Shown piece by piece: positions 18,697 to 27,278 of a stretch of 64,000 bases of DNA. The notes below the pieces were generated by a model, which searched no databases, was not told the DNA's origin, and worked only from the letters and a program-made list of their open reading frames with translations. The stretch comes from Asparagopsis taxiformis (lineage: Eukaryota; Rhodophyta; Florideophyceae; Bonnemaisoniales; Bonnemaisoniaceae), in NCBI GenBank assembly GCA_030407315.1, contig JALQPE010002590.1, forward strand, positions 186,001-250,000. The letters are read 5' to 3'. Numbering within the stretch: the stretch's first letter is position 1; each line of letters opens with the position of its first letter. The translations under genes and the position numbers were made by a program.

Positions 18697-20050
18697 CGCA
18701 ATGGCAGGGGGTTTGACACTAAAATGTGTCCACAAACCGGCCGAGAGTAGAGCATTGGATCATAGTGCGCAATGGTAGCTGCGATCATAAGCTCTGTTCT
18801 TTTTCGTAAAGCATATATTTCAAGTGGTGTGTGGTTTGGGTTATAAATGGTATTTCAATCGAGGTATTGCGGAAGGCGCGATCATCGCAAAGCGTTCGTC
18901 GACTCTGGAGAAGTATCATATTGAATGGTGAGCATTGGTGCGCTCATTGCATCATGAGCCACCATGATTCTGTCAGACGACTTATTTTTGACTTGGATTC
19001 TTTTCTAAATTGGGAAAGCTTCGATGACAGTCACGCCCCCCTGCAAGGGACACTTGTTCCTATCGAATTTGAAATAATGGAGATCTTTCTGCGGCAGGTG
19101 CGACCGTTGCTCACCGTCACACATGTGACCTTCACGCATATATGAGTCATCTTTCGCAGTCTAAGCAATCATTTAGAGGACGTGGTCGGACGAAAATGGA
19201 AAATTGCCTTTTTGACCTGTAAAATGGGCCACTTTTACCGTCGAGACGCGCACTGCTGGATTGCTGCACTCGCTTATCTTTTTTTCAGTGAACGAAGGGA
19301 AACTAGCGTGAGCTCTCCTGTGAATATGACCGAGGAGATCCTGCTTCGTCGGCCACACAACAGCATTCGTTCAACAGTGTAGGAGGCGTTAAAACTCCTT
19401 TCAGGACTGGGATTGAGCTGCCCCGTAGGGTATTTCCTGGTGAAAGTGTCATAGTACTTTCCCCCATCAGAAGACAATTGTTGCCCACTACGAATTTGGC
19501 ATACAATCGGCTCATCGCGCAGCACAACAATTGTCATACATCATGGCAATGCTGCTACCCAGCGCAACTTGATTCAGAGATGGAATGCGGCATCGCATCC
19601 GGTGGGACAACTGTACACTAAATTAGTTTCATTCAGTGGAATAACATTTCACGCATGAATTTGGAAGGACAAGACTCTTCTGCAAGTCCACTTGTCTTCC
19701 TACCATCCAATAGAAAAACATGCAAATGTATTGGATAGCCCGTGAGCTCCTGGAACAACTCACAGTGGAACTGCATCGAGATGACTGCCACCATTGCAGA
19801 CAAAGTTCCACTCTCAGTAAACATATGCGCGTCCCCAAGGAATATTTGCTACACCTACAGGCCCCGTTCCAACAGTGCATCTCATCCGATGACGCATGTG
19901 CACTTGCATCGCCGGATACTCGGCTGTCACGCACCGACCAATACAATTCCTTTCTCAGATACCTCCCCCACTATTCCATACTCGCCCTCCTGAACGCGCA
20001 ACACGCTCAAATCTGCCACAATCTCGATGCCTCCAGGCCCGCTTCCTAGC

Positions 20051-20059
20051 TTTATAAAT
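20051..20059 (+). promoter_or_regulatory. TATA box of the small spliced gene
   Basis: TTTATAAAT lies 114 bp before the start codon at 20173 and is followed by a C-rich then A-rich leader. The distance suits a 5' leader of 80-90 bases. Confidence 0.5.
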
Positions 20060-20172
20060 CCAACACCCTCCGACGCCCGAGTCCCCTTCACATCCGAACC
20101 CATCCGTCTGCTCAAGAAACTAACCAACGCAAACGCAAAAGCAAACTACGCTACAACTAATTCAAACTGAAA

Positions 20173-20592
20173 ATGACGCTGCTAAAACATGCAGAATCCG
20201 AGCCGTTGCTTCCAACCCATGTCACTGACCTGGAGCAACCGAAAGAGTAAGTCAACTACCCCCGGTCAAACCCAACTGGCGTGCAACGACTCTGCGCAAC
20301 TTTGGATACGGTGACGACGGCGCTTGTGTGTCTGTGGGTGTGTTGCTTTCTGTGAAACACGTCGCTAACCTGTGGTTTGTGTATTCTGCCCGTGCAATGT
20401 GATAGGAAAGTTGAAGTGTGCAGTCAAGAAACGAAAGAAGCTGCTAGAGTAACGGTGGCTTTGGTGTTCGTTGTTGCAATCGTGATTTTAATGGTCGAGT
20501 TCATTGCGTACACGTTGCACCCACCCGATGATGGACGCACTTCTATTTCAGAAGGTGGCGCATTCGACCTTCGCGGACGATTTCCAATGTGA
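20173..20592 (+). CDS. Small single-pass membrane protein, two exons
   Basis: Exon 1 is 20173-20246 and exon 2 is 20406-20592. Joined they give 86 residues: MTLLKHAESEPLLPTHVTDL... then a hydrophobic helix (VTVALVFVVAIVILMVEFIAY) and a short tail ending RGRFPM. The intron keeps the frame exactly, with donor GTAAGT and acceptor TAG, which supports the model. The N-terminus contains ESEPLL, a classical acidic dileucine signal ([DE]xxxLL) used for sorting to vacuoles or lysosomes through AP adaptors. The short N-terminal arm and a TM flanked by CSQETKEAAR on the N-side suggest a small membrane adaptor or tethering protein. The TM sequence faintly recalls the first helix of zinc-transporting CDF proteins, but nothing downstream continues that family. 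Confidence 0.65.
20247..20405 (+). other. Spliceosomal intron (159 bp)
   Basis: The donor is GTAAGT at 20247-20252. A branch-like gctaac lies at 20364-20369, and the acceptor gatag ends at 20405. Removing it joins two open segments in frame. It is the only intron I could establish in the window. Confidence 0.7.
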
Positions 20593-21348
20593 AGACATGG
20601 TTGGTGGTGGTCGTGTGGTAACGCGTTTTACGCACATGGACCACCCACGAAACATCTGTGGTAGAAGATGGAAGTCACGGTAACTGTTGCGACTTACTAT
20701 GTGCAGGATGGACTGCCAAATTTATTGCTGCACTGCATTCGGCGTTGTTCGATGGTCAGCGATGACATGAGAGGTGGAGCGGTAGATGTTGTTTTGTAGA
20801 TGGGAGATAGGGTGGAGGAAATCATTTGCGGATTGCATAGAGGTATCTCACTTTACATTTCAAGTCCATTCTTGTAACCTATTTTCCGGAATTAAAGTAT
20901 TACTTCATCATGCTACCAAATTTGGCGTTTTGTGCGGCTACTAAGATACACGATAATTGTGACGGTTGACGAAATGCCTTGTATACTATCTGCAGACGCC
21001 CAATCACATGACGTTGTCATAATTTCTACAAAATACTTGGCACCAAATCGTTGTTCCATCCGCCTTTCGATCATACTTTGTTTCCATGAGACCACAAAAA
21101 TCCCCAACTGTGGCTCTTTCCGCCTCCCGATAACAAACACATCAACCCCGCTATGCCGTTCAATTCTCAATTGGACGTATGAAAAATTTCACGATCGGCA
21201 CCCCCGTTTTGTGTGGATATCGACAGCAATCCAGAGTATAGATAACCTTCCTTCGTTACCCACCCTATCCACGCACCTCCGCACCACCCCATCTCAAGTT
21301 ATCATCAGGCACCAAGGTACAACCGCAGGTCACTCATTGCACTTATCC
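20593..21348. other. Gap upstream of the ferredoxin-like gene
   Basis: This 756-bp stretch holds the 3' end of the small spliced gene and the promoter of the ferredoxin-like gene. The frame of the latter stays open back to 20932 but without an ATG that would give a sensible presequence. No other gene was seen. Confidence 0.35.
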
Positions 21349-21825
21349 ATGGATTCCACCGGCTTTGTCTCGTCCTTCATTGGAACCTCCCTCACCTCGG
21401 AGAAGTCCGTCAGCTCTTCTGCCGTCAGCCCGAGGCGCCCCGGTATTCGTCGCGAAGTGACCGCCGTGCTCGGCAGTCGCACCAATGTTTCATCATGGGG
21501 TGCACAACAAACGAACCAAACCTTCACAGTCAAGGTGATGCAGAAGGACCGTTGCACGATTGTAGAGGTGGACCGCGACACTAATCTCCGAAAAGCTTTG
21601 TTGGATGCCAAAATTGATCTGTACACCCTCGGAGGAAAACTGAGAAACTGTGGCGGCGGAGGACAATGCGGAACTTGTCTTATCAGCGTCGAGGATGGTG
21701 TTTACAACACAAATGGTCGTACGCCGCGTGAGGAACATCTTCTTCAGAGCAAGCCCGACTCTTTCCGACTGGCTTGCCGCACTGTTGTTCATGGAGATGT
21801 CACTATCCGTACCAAGCCGCAATGA
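21349..21825 (+). CDS. Plastid [2Fe-2S] ferredoxin-like protein
   Basis: I start this gene at the ATG at 21349 (MDSTGFVSSFIG), giving 158 residues: a Ser/Thr/Arg-rich presequence of about 55 residues and a ferredoxin fold. The cluster ligands are C-x5-C-x2-C (NCGGGGQCGTC) plus a distal cysteine in RLACRTVV. The first gap of five and the GTC ending are those of plant-type ferredoxins. The surrounding wording (LRNCGGGGQCGTCLISVEDG, SFRLACRT) is closer to the short ferredoxin-like protein PNSB3/NDF4 of plant plastids than to photosynthetic PetF. Red algae lack the plastid NDH complex, so the partner must be another electron-transfer or assembly system. The fold is sure, the role is not. Confidence 0.85.
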   Translation: MDSTGFVSSFIGTSLTSEKSVSSSAVSPRRPGIRREVTAVLGSRTNVSSWGAQQTNQTFTVKVMQKDRCTIVEVDRDTNLRKALLDAKIDLYTLGGKLRNCGGGGQCGTCLISVEDGVYNTNGRTPREEHLLQSKPDSFRLACRTVVHGDVTIRTKPQ

Positions 21826-22247
21826 AACTTGTTCCAGCACATTCGCTGTCGTCCCGTATATGTGAACCAATTTTGCCTCTCACAGCCTAAAATCATCTAT
21901 TCGCCTATTCTCAACCTTTTGCTTTTTCGCTGTTACCTCGATGTCTTTTTCATTGTGTTACACAGCTTGAAGCGTGGAAACCAACCCTCAACCAGCTAAA
22001 CTGGCCATTCTCTTAATTCTCCGGTAAACCAAATTATTTCCATGTGCGGTGTGGATATAGAATAACAATTTTATCATGGGCTTTGTTCAGGTCAAGACTT
22101 GTCGAGGTATATTGCATCTAACTTGAGAGTCCTGCTTATAATAGAATGTTGTAGAGTAATTGTAAAGGGATTCCAGTTGGTGACGAAAAGCGTTTCGAAA
22201 GAAACACTTGTCGACCCTCCGATAAATTTACCTCAGAGGGTAGATTG
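21826..22247. other. Convergent 3' intergenic region
   Basis: A 422-bp AT-rich gap between the ferredoxin-like stop and the HIBCH stop. No gene or obvious RNA was seen. Confidence 0.4.
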
Positions 22248-23531
22248 TTATAATTTGGACTGGTCTGGTTGGGCATGAACAGCGGGGAGTTGGAGTTCCG
22301 CAATGTGCAAGTCTGAATCCAACGGTGCAAAAAACTGTGCTACATCAGCCACTGTTACAAGAGATAAATCAGAGGGTTCCCATGAGGGATTCCGGTCTTT
22401 GGTGATCAATGCTGATCGCACACCAGAGTAGAAATCATTCCGTCTAATGCATCTTGCTGTTAGCCGGAAGTCCATAACCAGACATTCATCTAGTGACTGC
22501 TTCTGTCCTCTAGTAAGCGATTCAAAGGCAAGTTTGAGTGACATCGGGCATCCTGCTTTCATGGCTTCTAAAGACACACCAGCAACAGATGCATCATCCT
22601 TCGACCCATCGCGAATGACCTCATCTAACGACGACAATATCTCTTCTACAGAAGGACGAGTAAAACATTGACGAATTACGGACTCCCCTGGTAAGGCTTT
22701 CGGCTGAACTGCTACAGCAAATTCATTGAGAATAGTTTCGATTGTGGTTTCCTGGTCAAACTGGGCGCATTCAAGCCGGTCTATTAGGGATTCAATAGAA
22801 TGACTCGGAACAAAATGGGTTGCAAGACCGACGTTTACAACATCTTCACCCTTCAGGCGGGCACCCGTCAAGCCCATGTAATAGCCCACACCGGATGGTA
22901 AGCGTGGAAGGAAGTATGATGCGCCGATATCAGGATGAAGACCAATGGCACATTCTGGCATAGCGAAGACAGTATTCTCGGTGGCAATTCGGTACTTTCC
23001 GTGAATGGACAATCCTACACCACCACCCATGACGATTCCGTCCCAAATGCTGACGGTAGGCTTTGCGGAAGATTGTCCAAGGAGGGAATTCATGGTATAT
23101 TCAGTTCTGAACAGCTCATCAAATTCGTTAGCCTTACTGTCATCACCGTAATTGTAGATAGTTTTTACGTCCCCGCCAGCACAAAATGCACGTCCAGGTG
23201 TTCCCTGCGACCGTATGATGATGCATTGCACTTGACCTGTTTGCTGAAAGCGAAGAAATCTGGCGGTGAGAGCGGCGAACATCGTCTTGTTGAGAGCATG
23301 GAGCGCTTTCGGACGGTTCAAGATTATAGTTCGGGTGGTTGAGTGAGGTAGTACGCTTGTTTCCAATACAGGGCTTGCTAGGTCGTGATCAACTAGAAGA
23401 TCTCCATTCTCCGACACGGCATGTGTCACGCGAGCAGCAGTTGAGGCACGCCGTGTCTTAGAAGCTGCAGATTTCGCAATTGAATCTCGTATCATTACTG
23501 AGGTACGGATGAAACGGTGCTGGAGTTGCAT
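22248..23531 (-). CDS. HIBCH: 3-hydroxyisobutyryl-CoA hydrolase, mitochondrial
   Basis: This 427-residue member of the enoyl-CoA hydratase/crotonase superfamily has the HIBCH signatures GRAFCAGGDVK, WDGIVMGGGVGLSIHGKYRIATENTVFAMPECAIGLHPDIGASYFLPRL and, towards the C-terminus, PMSLKLAFESL. The GGGVG oxyanion-hole block and the catalytic Glu/Asp region (PEC.IGLHPDIG) are intact. The enzyme hydrolyses 3-hydroxyisobutyryl-CoA in valine breakdown. The first 40 residues (MQLQHRFIRTSVMIRDSIAKSAASKTRR) are basic, hydroxylated and lack acids, like a mitochondrial presequence. It is divergent from MCM8, with 308 bp between starts. Confidence 0.93.
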   Translation of the reverse strand: MQLQHRFIRTSVMIRDSIAKSAASKTRRASTAARVTHAVSENGDLLVDHDLASPVLETSVLPHSTTRTIILNRPKALHALNKTMFAALTARFLRFQQTGQVQCIIIRSQGTPGRAFCAGGDVKTIYNYGDDSKANEFDELFRTEYTMNSLLGQSSAKPTVSIWDGIVMGGGVGLSIHGKYRIATENTVFAMPECAIGLHPDIGASYFLPRLPSGVGYYMGLTGARLKGEDVVNVGLATHFVPSHSIESLIDRLECAQFDQETTIETILNEFAVAVQPKALPGESVIRQCFTRPSVEEILSSLDEVIRDGSKDDASVAGVSLEAMKAGCPMSLKLAFESLTRGQKQSLDECLVMDFRLTARCIRRNDFYSGVRSALITKDRNPSWEPSDLSLVTVADVAQFFAPLDSDLHIAELQLPAVHAQPDQSKL

Positions 23532-23839
23532 ACGTCGATTTGATCTTGAATACGACTTCTACTGGGTTGTGGAAGAAGCGCATTGCTTGCTTCATCATAG
23601 GTAATCGTGTTGAGAAGAAATACATGTTGTGGACGAATCTCAAGAGTGATGATTCCAGAGGACATTCTTGTCACGGTCGTTCGAGGTAACTTTTTGGTCC
23701 ACACGTGGGGACCGCACTATTTGTCATCCAACCAATAGGAGGCTTGGTCTTTTTTCCCGCCAAAATTCAGATTAGTAATGCATCCCATTGGTTCTTCCAA
23801 TCCGCTTGCAAATCTCGCCGTTCCAGGGACGGTGAAACT
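23532..23839. other. Divergent promoter region HIBCH / MCM8
   Basis: This 308-bp gap between the two ATGs contains a CCAAT box (CCAATAGG near 23731) and a perfect E2F site (23751-23765). Confidence 0.6.
23751..23765 (+). promoter_or_regulatory. E2F site upstream of MCM8 (TTTTTCCCGCCAAAA)
   Basis: The 15-mer is the canonical E2F/DP element TTTCCCGCCAAAA. It lies 75-90 bp before the MCM8 ATG, next to a CCAAT box, exactly where S-phase promoters of plants and animals carry it. Confidence 0.75.
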
Positions 23840-26530
23840 ATGAGGGGCGACTTGCCAAACGGCAACAGCGACGAGGACGACGCATTCGAAGATGAACTGC
23901 ATTCCGTCCGTCCGGCGGCTCGGGGCTCTCAAGGCCGAACGCAAGGGAGAAGCCAGAGAGTGCCAAGAGCTGATGGGCAAGTGAGTTATGCTAGAAACAC
24001 GTGGAATGGCGCTGCCGGCTGGTCTGTGTACTTTCCTGACGAGATGGAGACAGATGAATCTTGTGTGGGCCGATCAAAGGCTGTCGGAAAACTCAAAGCG
24101 TTCTTTCTCACTCCGGAAGGTAGGGAGAAGCTAGAAACCATTCCGACCAATTCATTTGCGGTATCTTTAGACTATCTGCAGCTTTCACGTCGTTCTGCTG
24201 ACCCTGCGTTGAGAGGAATTGCGGCTGCTATCGAGGAGGCCCCAGAAGATGCACTTGCTTCGATTGGGCTAGCAGCCTGTAGAGCTGCTGAACAACTATC
24301 CGCCGATGAATTGATTGTGTCCAGAGAAAATAGACTTTGGCCTCGTGTGTATAACTTTTCTCCATTGACATGCATGAGGACGCTTCGAGGTAACTCGGTG
24401 GGTAAATTTATTGCCGTGAGAGGTACAGTTGTGCGTGTTTCAAACATTCGACAACAGCTCGTTTCCATGACGTTTGAATGCCCGCGATGCGGTGAAAAAC
24501 AGTTCAGGTCCTTTGTCGATTACAAGTACAGCATTCCCACCAAGTGTCCCGGTGAAAAATGCCGATCGCGCTCGTTCACTCCGCTTCGAAACACAGCGGA
24601 GACAGTTGACTGGCAAAAGATACGAATCCAAGAGCTGCAAGACAAGAGCGATGATATGTCGACACGAGAAGAAGGCAGATTACCGCGTACAATTGATGCC
24701 GAACTGTTTTCCGACCTCATTGACAATTGCATTCCCGGTGATATTGTCACGCTGTGCGGAATTATTCGTGTTCTAACTATTGATGGCGGTGGCCAGAATA
24801 GAAGTTCCAAATGTTTGTACTATATGTACTTGGAGGCCAATTCCATTGTGTCAAATCGTACCCGAAACTCCTCGAAAGCGACCGATACCGAAAATGCCAC
24901 AGATGAAGCTGAAACGCAAGTTATCCATCGAGTAATTCGCGAAGTGGTTAGAGAGAAAGACCCGTTTGGTTTCTTAGTGCATTCAGCAGTCCCATCCATT
25001 TACGGTCATGAAATCGTAAAAGCCGGGTTACTGTTGTCATTATTTGGAGGGGCGAAAAAGGAAAAGGTCGGACAGTCTGCAGGCTCAGAGACGGTTTCGA
25101 TCCGCACGGACATTCACTGTTTGCTTGTAGGTGATCCTGGTCTTGGCAAGTCGCAACTACTAAAGGGCATGTCGAATATTACCCCGCGGGGAGTGTACGT
25201 GTGCGGAAATACCGCAAGTACGGCAGGTCTCACAGTAACGGTAGTGCGTGAATCATCGGGAGATTTTGCACTGGAGGCTGGTGCGCTGGTGCTTGGAGAC
25301 AGGGGAATATGCTGTATTGATGAGTTTGATAAGATGGGAGCAGAACATGGGGCACTTTTGGAAGCCATGGAGCAGCAAAGTGTCAGTGTTGCAAAGGCAG
25401 GATTACTATGCAACTTGAGCGCTCGAACGACTGTTATTGCTGCAGCGAACCCTGTTGGTGGACATTATGATCGTTCACGAACGGTTTGTGAGAATTTGAA
25501 GATAGCTTTGCCGCTGCTGTCTCGATTTGATTTGGTTTTCATCCTTATGGACCGCCCCGATGAGGACAGGGATCGGTTCATTTCAGAGCATGTCATGAAT
25601 ATGTTCGGCATGAGGTCATCTGAACGGACGACTCGTAGCATCTGGCGGAAGAATGGCAGTGCGTCGCAGCGCGATTGTGGATCTCCAGTACCCGAATTGA
25701 TTGATAAGGAAGGGGGACGCAATATTTCCAGCATCATCCCCAGCGAGTCAATTGACGTTGATAGCGAAAAATCGCACGTATCGCTGAAACAACGTTTGCG
25801 ACGATTGAGAGTGAGAGACCCATTACCTCCAAGCTTGTTCCGACAATATGTAGCGTACGCAAAGGCTCATGTGCATCCTGAATTGTCGGAGGGTGCAAAA
25901 AGCGAACTACAGGAATTCTATCTAACGCTGCGGAAGACTGCGCACGAAAATTCGGCCGATACAACTCCGATCACCACACGGCAGCTGGAAAGTCTGATTC
26001 GACTATGCGAGGCGCGAGCACGGGCCGTGATGCGGATGGTTGTAACAGCGGAAGATGCACGTGATGTAATTGAAATTATGCGAGAATCTATGATTGAAAC
26101 TTTGACAGATGAAACGGGTGCACTTGACCTGGGGCGTTCAAGCGGTATGAGTCGGAGCAAGGATGCGCGACGATTTATTTCTGCGCTACATGCCGAGGCG
26201 GCGCGCACGCGTTCTGCGCTTTTCGATAAGGCGAGTCTGCGGTCTGTGGCGGAGCGTATTGGAGTTAGTGGGGAGCGATTCGAGACTATGGTTGAAACTG
26301 TGAATTATCAAGGGTTTTTAACAAAGAAGGGGGCGAGATTATGGGAATTACAGAGTTCGTCATATGCGCAAAATAAGGCGTCGCGACCGTCGGCTAGTCA
26401 AACGCAGAACGGGAGATGTTCACCGAGTGGAACGCAGGGGCGCAGCCAGATCTCGCAGGAGAGAAGGGAACGGTTTGGGTCTCAGCTGGGTGGGAGGAAG
26501 CGAAGACTGGATGAGTTTGAATATGATTGA
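23840..26530 (+). CDS. MCM8: MCM8 helicase
   Basis: Starting at the ATG at 23840, the protein is 896 residues; the longer frame begins with GTG. The acidic N-terminus is followed by an OB fold with a C4 zinc finger (CPRCGEKQF ... CPGEKC) and the MCM AAA+ core. That core has Walker A GDPGLGKSQ at about residue 431, TASTAGLTVTVVRESSGDFALEAGALVLGDRGICCIDEFDKM (Walker B and sensor loops) and the arginine finger LSRFDLVF. KDPFGFLVHSAVPSIYGHEIVKAGLLLSLFGG and the preserved C-terminal winged helix place it in MCM8. MCM8 works with MCM9 in homologous recombination and crosslink repair. A cell-cycle E2F site precedes it. A basic C-terminal tail ends LGGRKRRLDEF, likely a nuclear localisation signal. 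Confidence 0.94.
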   Translation: MRGDLPNGNSDEDDAFEDELHSVRPAARGSQGRTQGRSQRVPRADGQVSYARNTWNGAAGWSVYFPDEMETDESCVGRSKAVGKLKAFFLTPEGREKLETIPTNSFAVSLDYLQLSRRSADPALRGIAAAIEEAPEDALASIGLAACRAAEQLSADELIVSRENRLWPRVYNFSPLTCMRTLRGNSVGKFIAVRGTVVRVSNIRQQLVSMTFECPRCGEKQFRSFVDYKYSIPTKCPGEKCRSRSFTPLRNTAETVDWQKIRIQELQDKSDDMSTREEGRLPRTIDAELFSDLIDNCIPGDIVTLCGIIRVLTIDGGGQNRSSKCLYYMYLEANSIVSNRTRNSSKATDTENATDEAETQVIHRVIREVVREKDPFGFLVHSAVPSIYGHEIVKAGLLLSLFGGAKKEKVGQSAGSETVSIRTDIHCLLVGDPGLGKSQLLKGMSNITPRGVYVCGNTASTAGLTVTVVRESSGDFALEAGALVLGDRGICCIDEFDKMGAEHGALLEAMEQQSVSVAKAGLLCNLSARTTVIAAANPVGGHYDRSRTVCENLKIALPLLSRFDLVFILMDRPDEDRDRFISEHVMNMFGMRSSERTTRSIWRKNGSASQRDCGSPVPELIDKEGGRNISSIIPSESIDVDSEKSHVSLKQRLRRLRVRDPLPPSLFRQYVAYAKAHVHPELSEGAKSELQEFYLTLRKTAHENSADTTPITTRQLESLIRLCEARARAVMRMVVTAEDARDVIEIMRESMIETLTDETGALDLGRSSGMSRSKDARRFISALHAEAARTRSALFDKASLRSVAERIGVSGERFETMVETVNYQGFLTKKGARLWELQSSSYAQNKASRPSASQTQNGRCSPSGTQGRSQISQERRERFGSQLGGRKRRLDEFEYD

Positions 26531-27278
26531 CGTGGGCGAATGGGAAATGCCAGATCAGCGAACGGAAATTGTGGTGGAGTTGCTTGCTTCTGGAAGATGA
26601 TAGGATAATTATGTTGCAGCTAATGATGGGAAAGGAATACTCCATCGTGAATGTTCGACGAGTCCAGGTTGGCATGATATTTGCTGCCAACAGTTGCATG
26701 TGGTCGATGGGCTTGTAAGACGTCTGAAGGTGAACGAACAAACTGTTCCAACGTTGAGAAGATGATTGAATTGGGAAAAGTACTCTACTGTAGGAGAGTA
26801 GTGTATGCGCGATCGTGATGAATTGGTTGAATTACTGTAATTTCTATCGACACTCTCATTGTAACGATGAAAGTCACGGTATGGTGCAACGTTACCGACG
26901 GCCCAATGGAACAACAAGAGCAGTGACACAATTTATACATCCAATCAGCACATAGAACTAGAGTCCCCGTGGCCCGAATTCACACCCAATGCAATGCATG
27001 AGCGCACGGATGCAGCTGTCCTTACAGCACGACTATTCCATCTCGACAGCTGAACGTTACATTGCATCCCTGACTGTGATGCCAATGATCTCAATAGCCG
27101 CCACGTCGACCCCACATGAACCCACTCCTTAAAACTTTCTCCGCTTCACATCTGAGCTCGACTCCAATTTACGTCCCTCTCTCGCAACGGTAACCGCACC
27201 GCAGACAGTCAACCCGTCTGCGCAATCATCGCACCAACACCGCTCCGCCCGGTCCCGTTTCGCAATCCGTGCCTCGTC
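26531..27278. other. Gap upstream of the TCP11-like gene
   Basis: A 748-bp gap between tandem genes. The right part is pyrimidine-rich and promoter-like; the left part holds only short chance frames. No other feature was seen. Confidence 0.35.

Larger units (their letters stand above)
17969..20172. other. 2.2-kb gene-poor gap with a decayed repeat
   Basis: No recognised gene lies here. The stretch contains a degenerate 93-bp-period repeat ending in a 58-aa ORF (18520-18696). It also has an anonymous 109-aa ATG frame at 19720-20049 with no familiar motif, and the TATA box of the following gene at its right end. Confidence 0.4.

Noticed and set aside
18271..18735. 154-aa minus-strand frame across the 93-bp repeat
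   Set aside because: It mirrors the repeat because the period is close to a multiple of three; the plus-strand reading keeps better helical and charge pattern.
19720..20049. 109-aa ATG frame just before the small spliced gene
   Set aside because: No motif, no homology that I can see, and it ends at the TATA box of the next gene; probably chance.
20173..20592. First exon of a ZnT-type zinc transporter
   Set aside because: Only the first TM helix looks similar; no further helices or the HxxxD motif could be found downstream in any frame.
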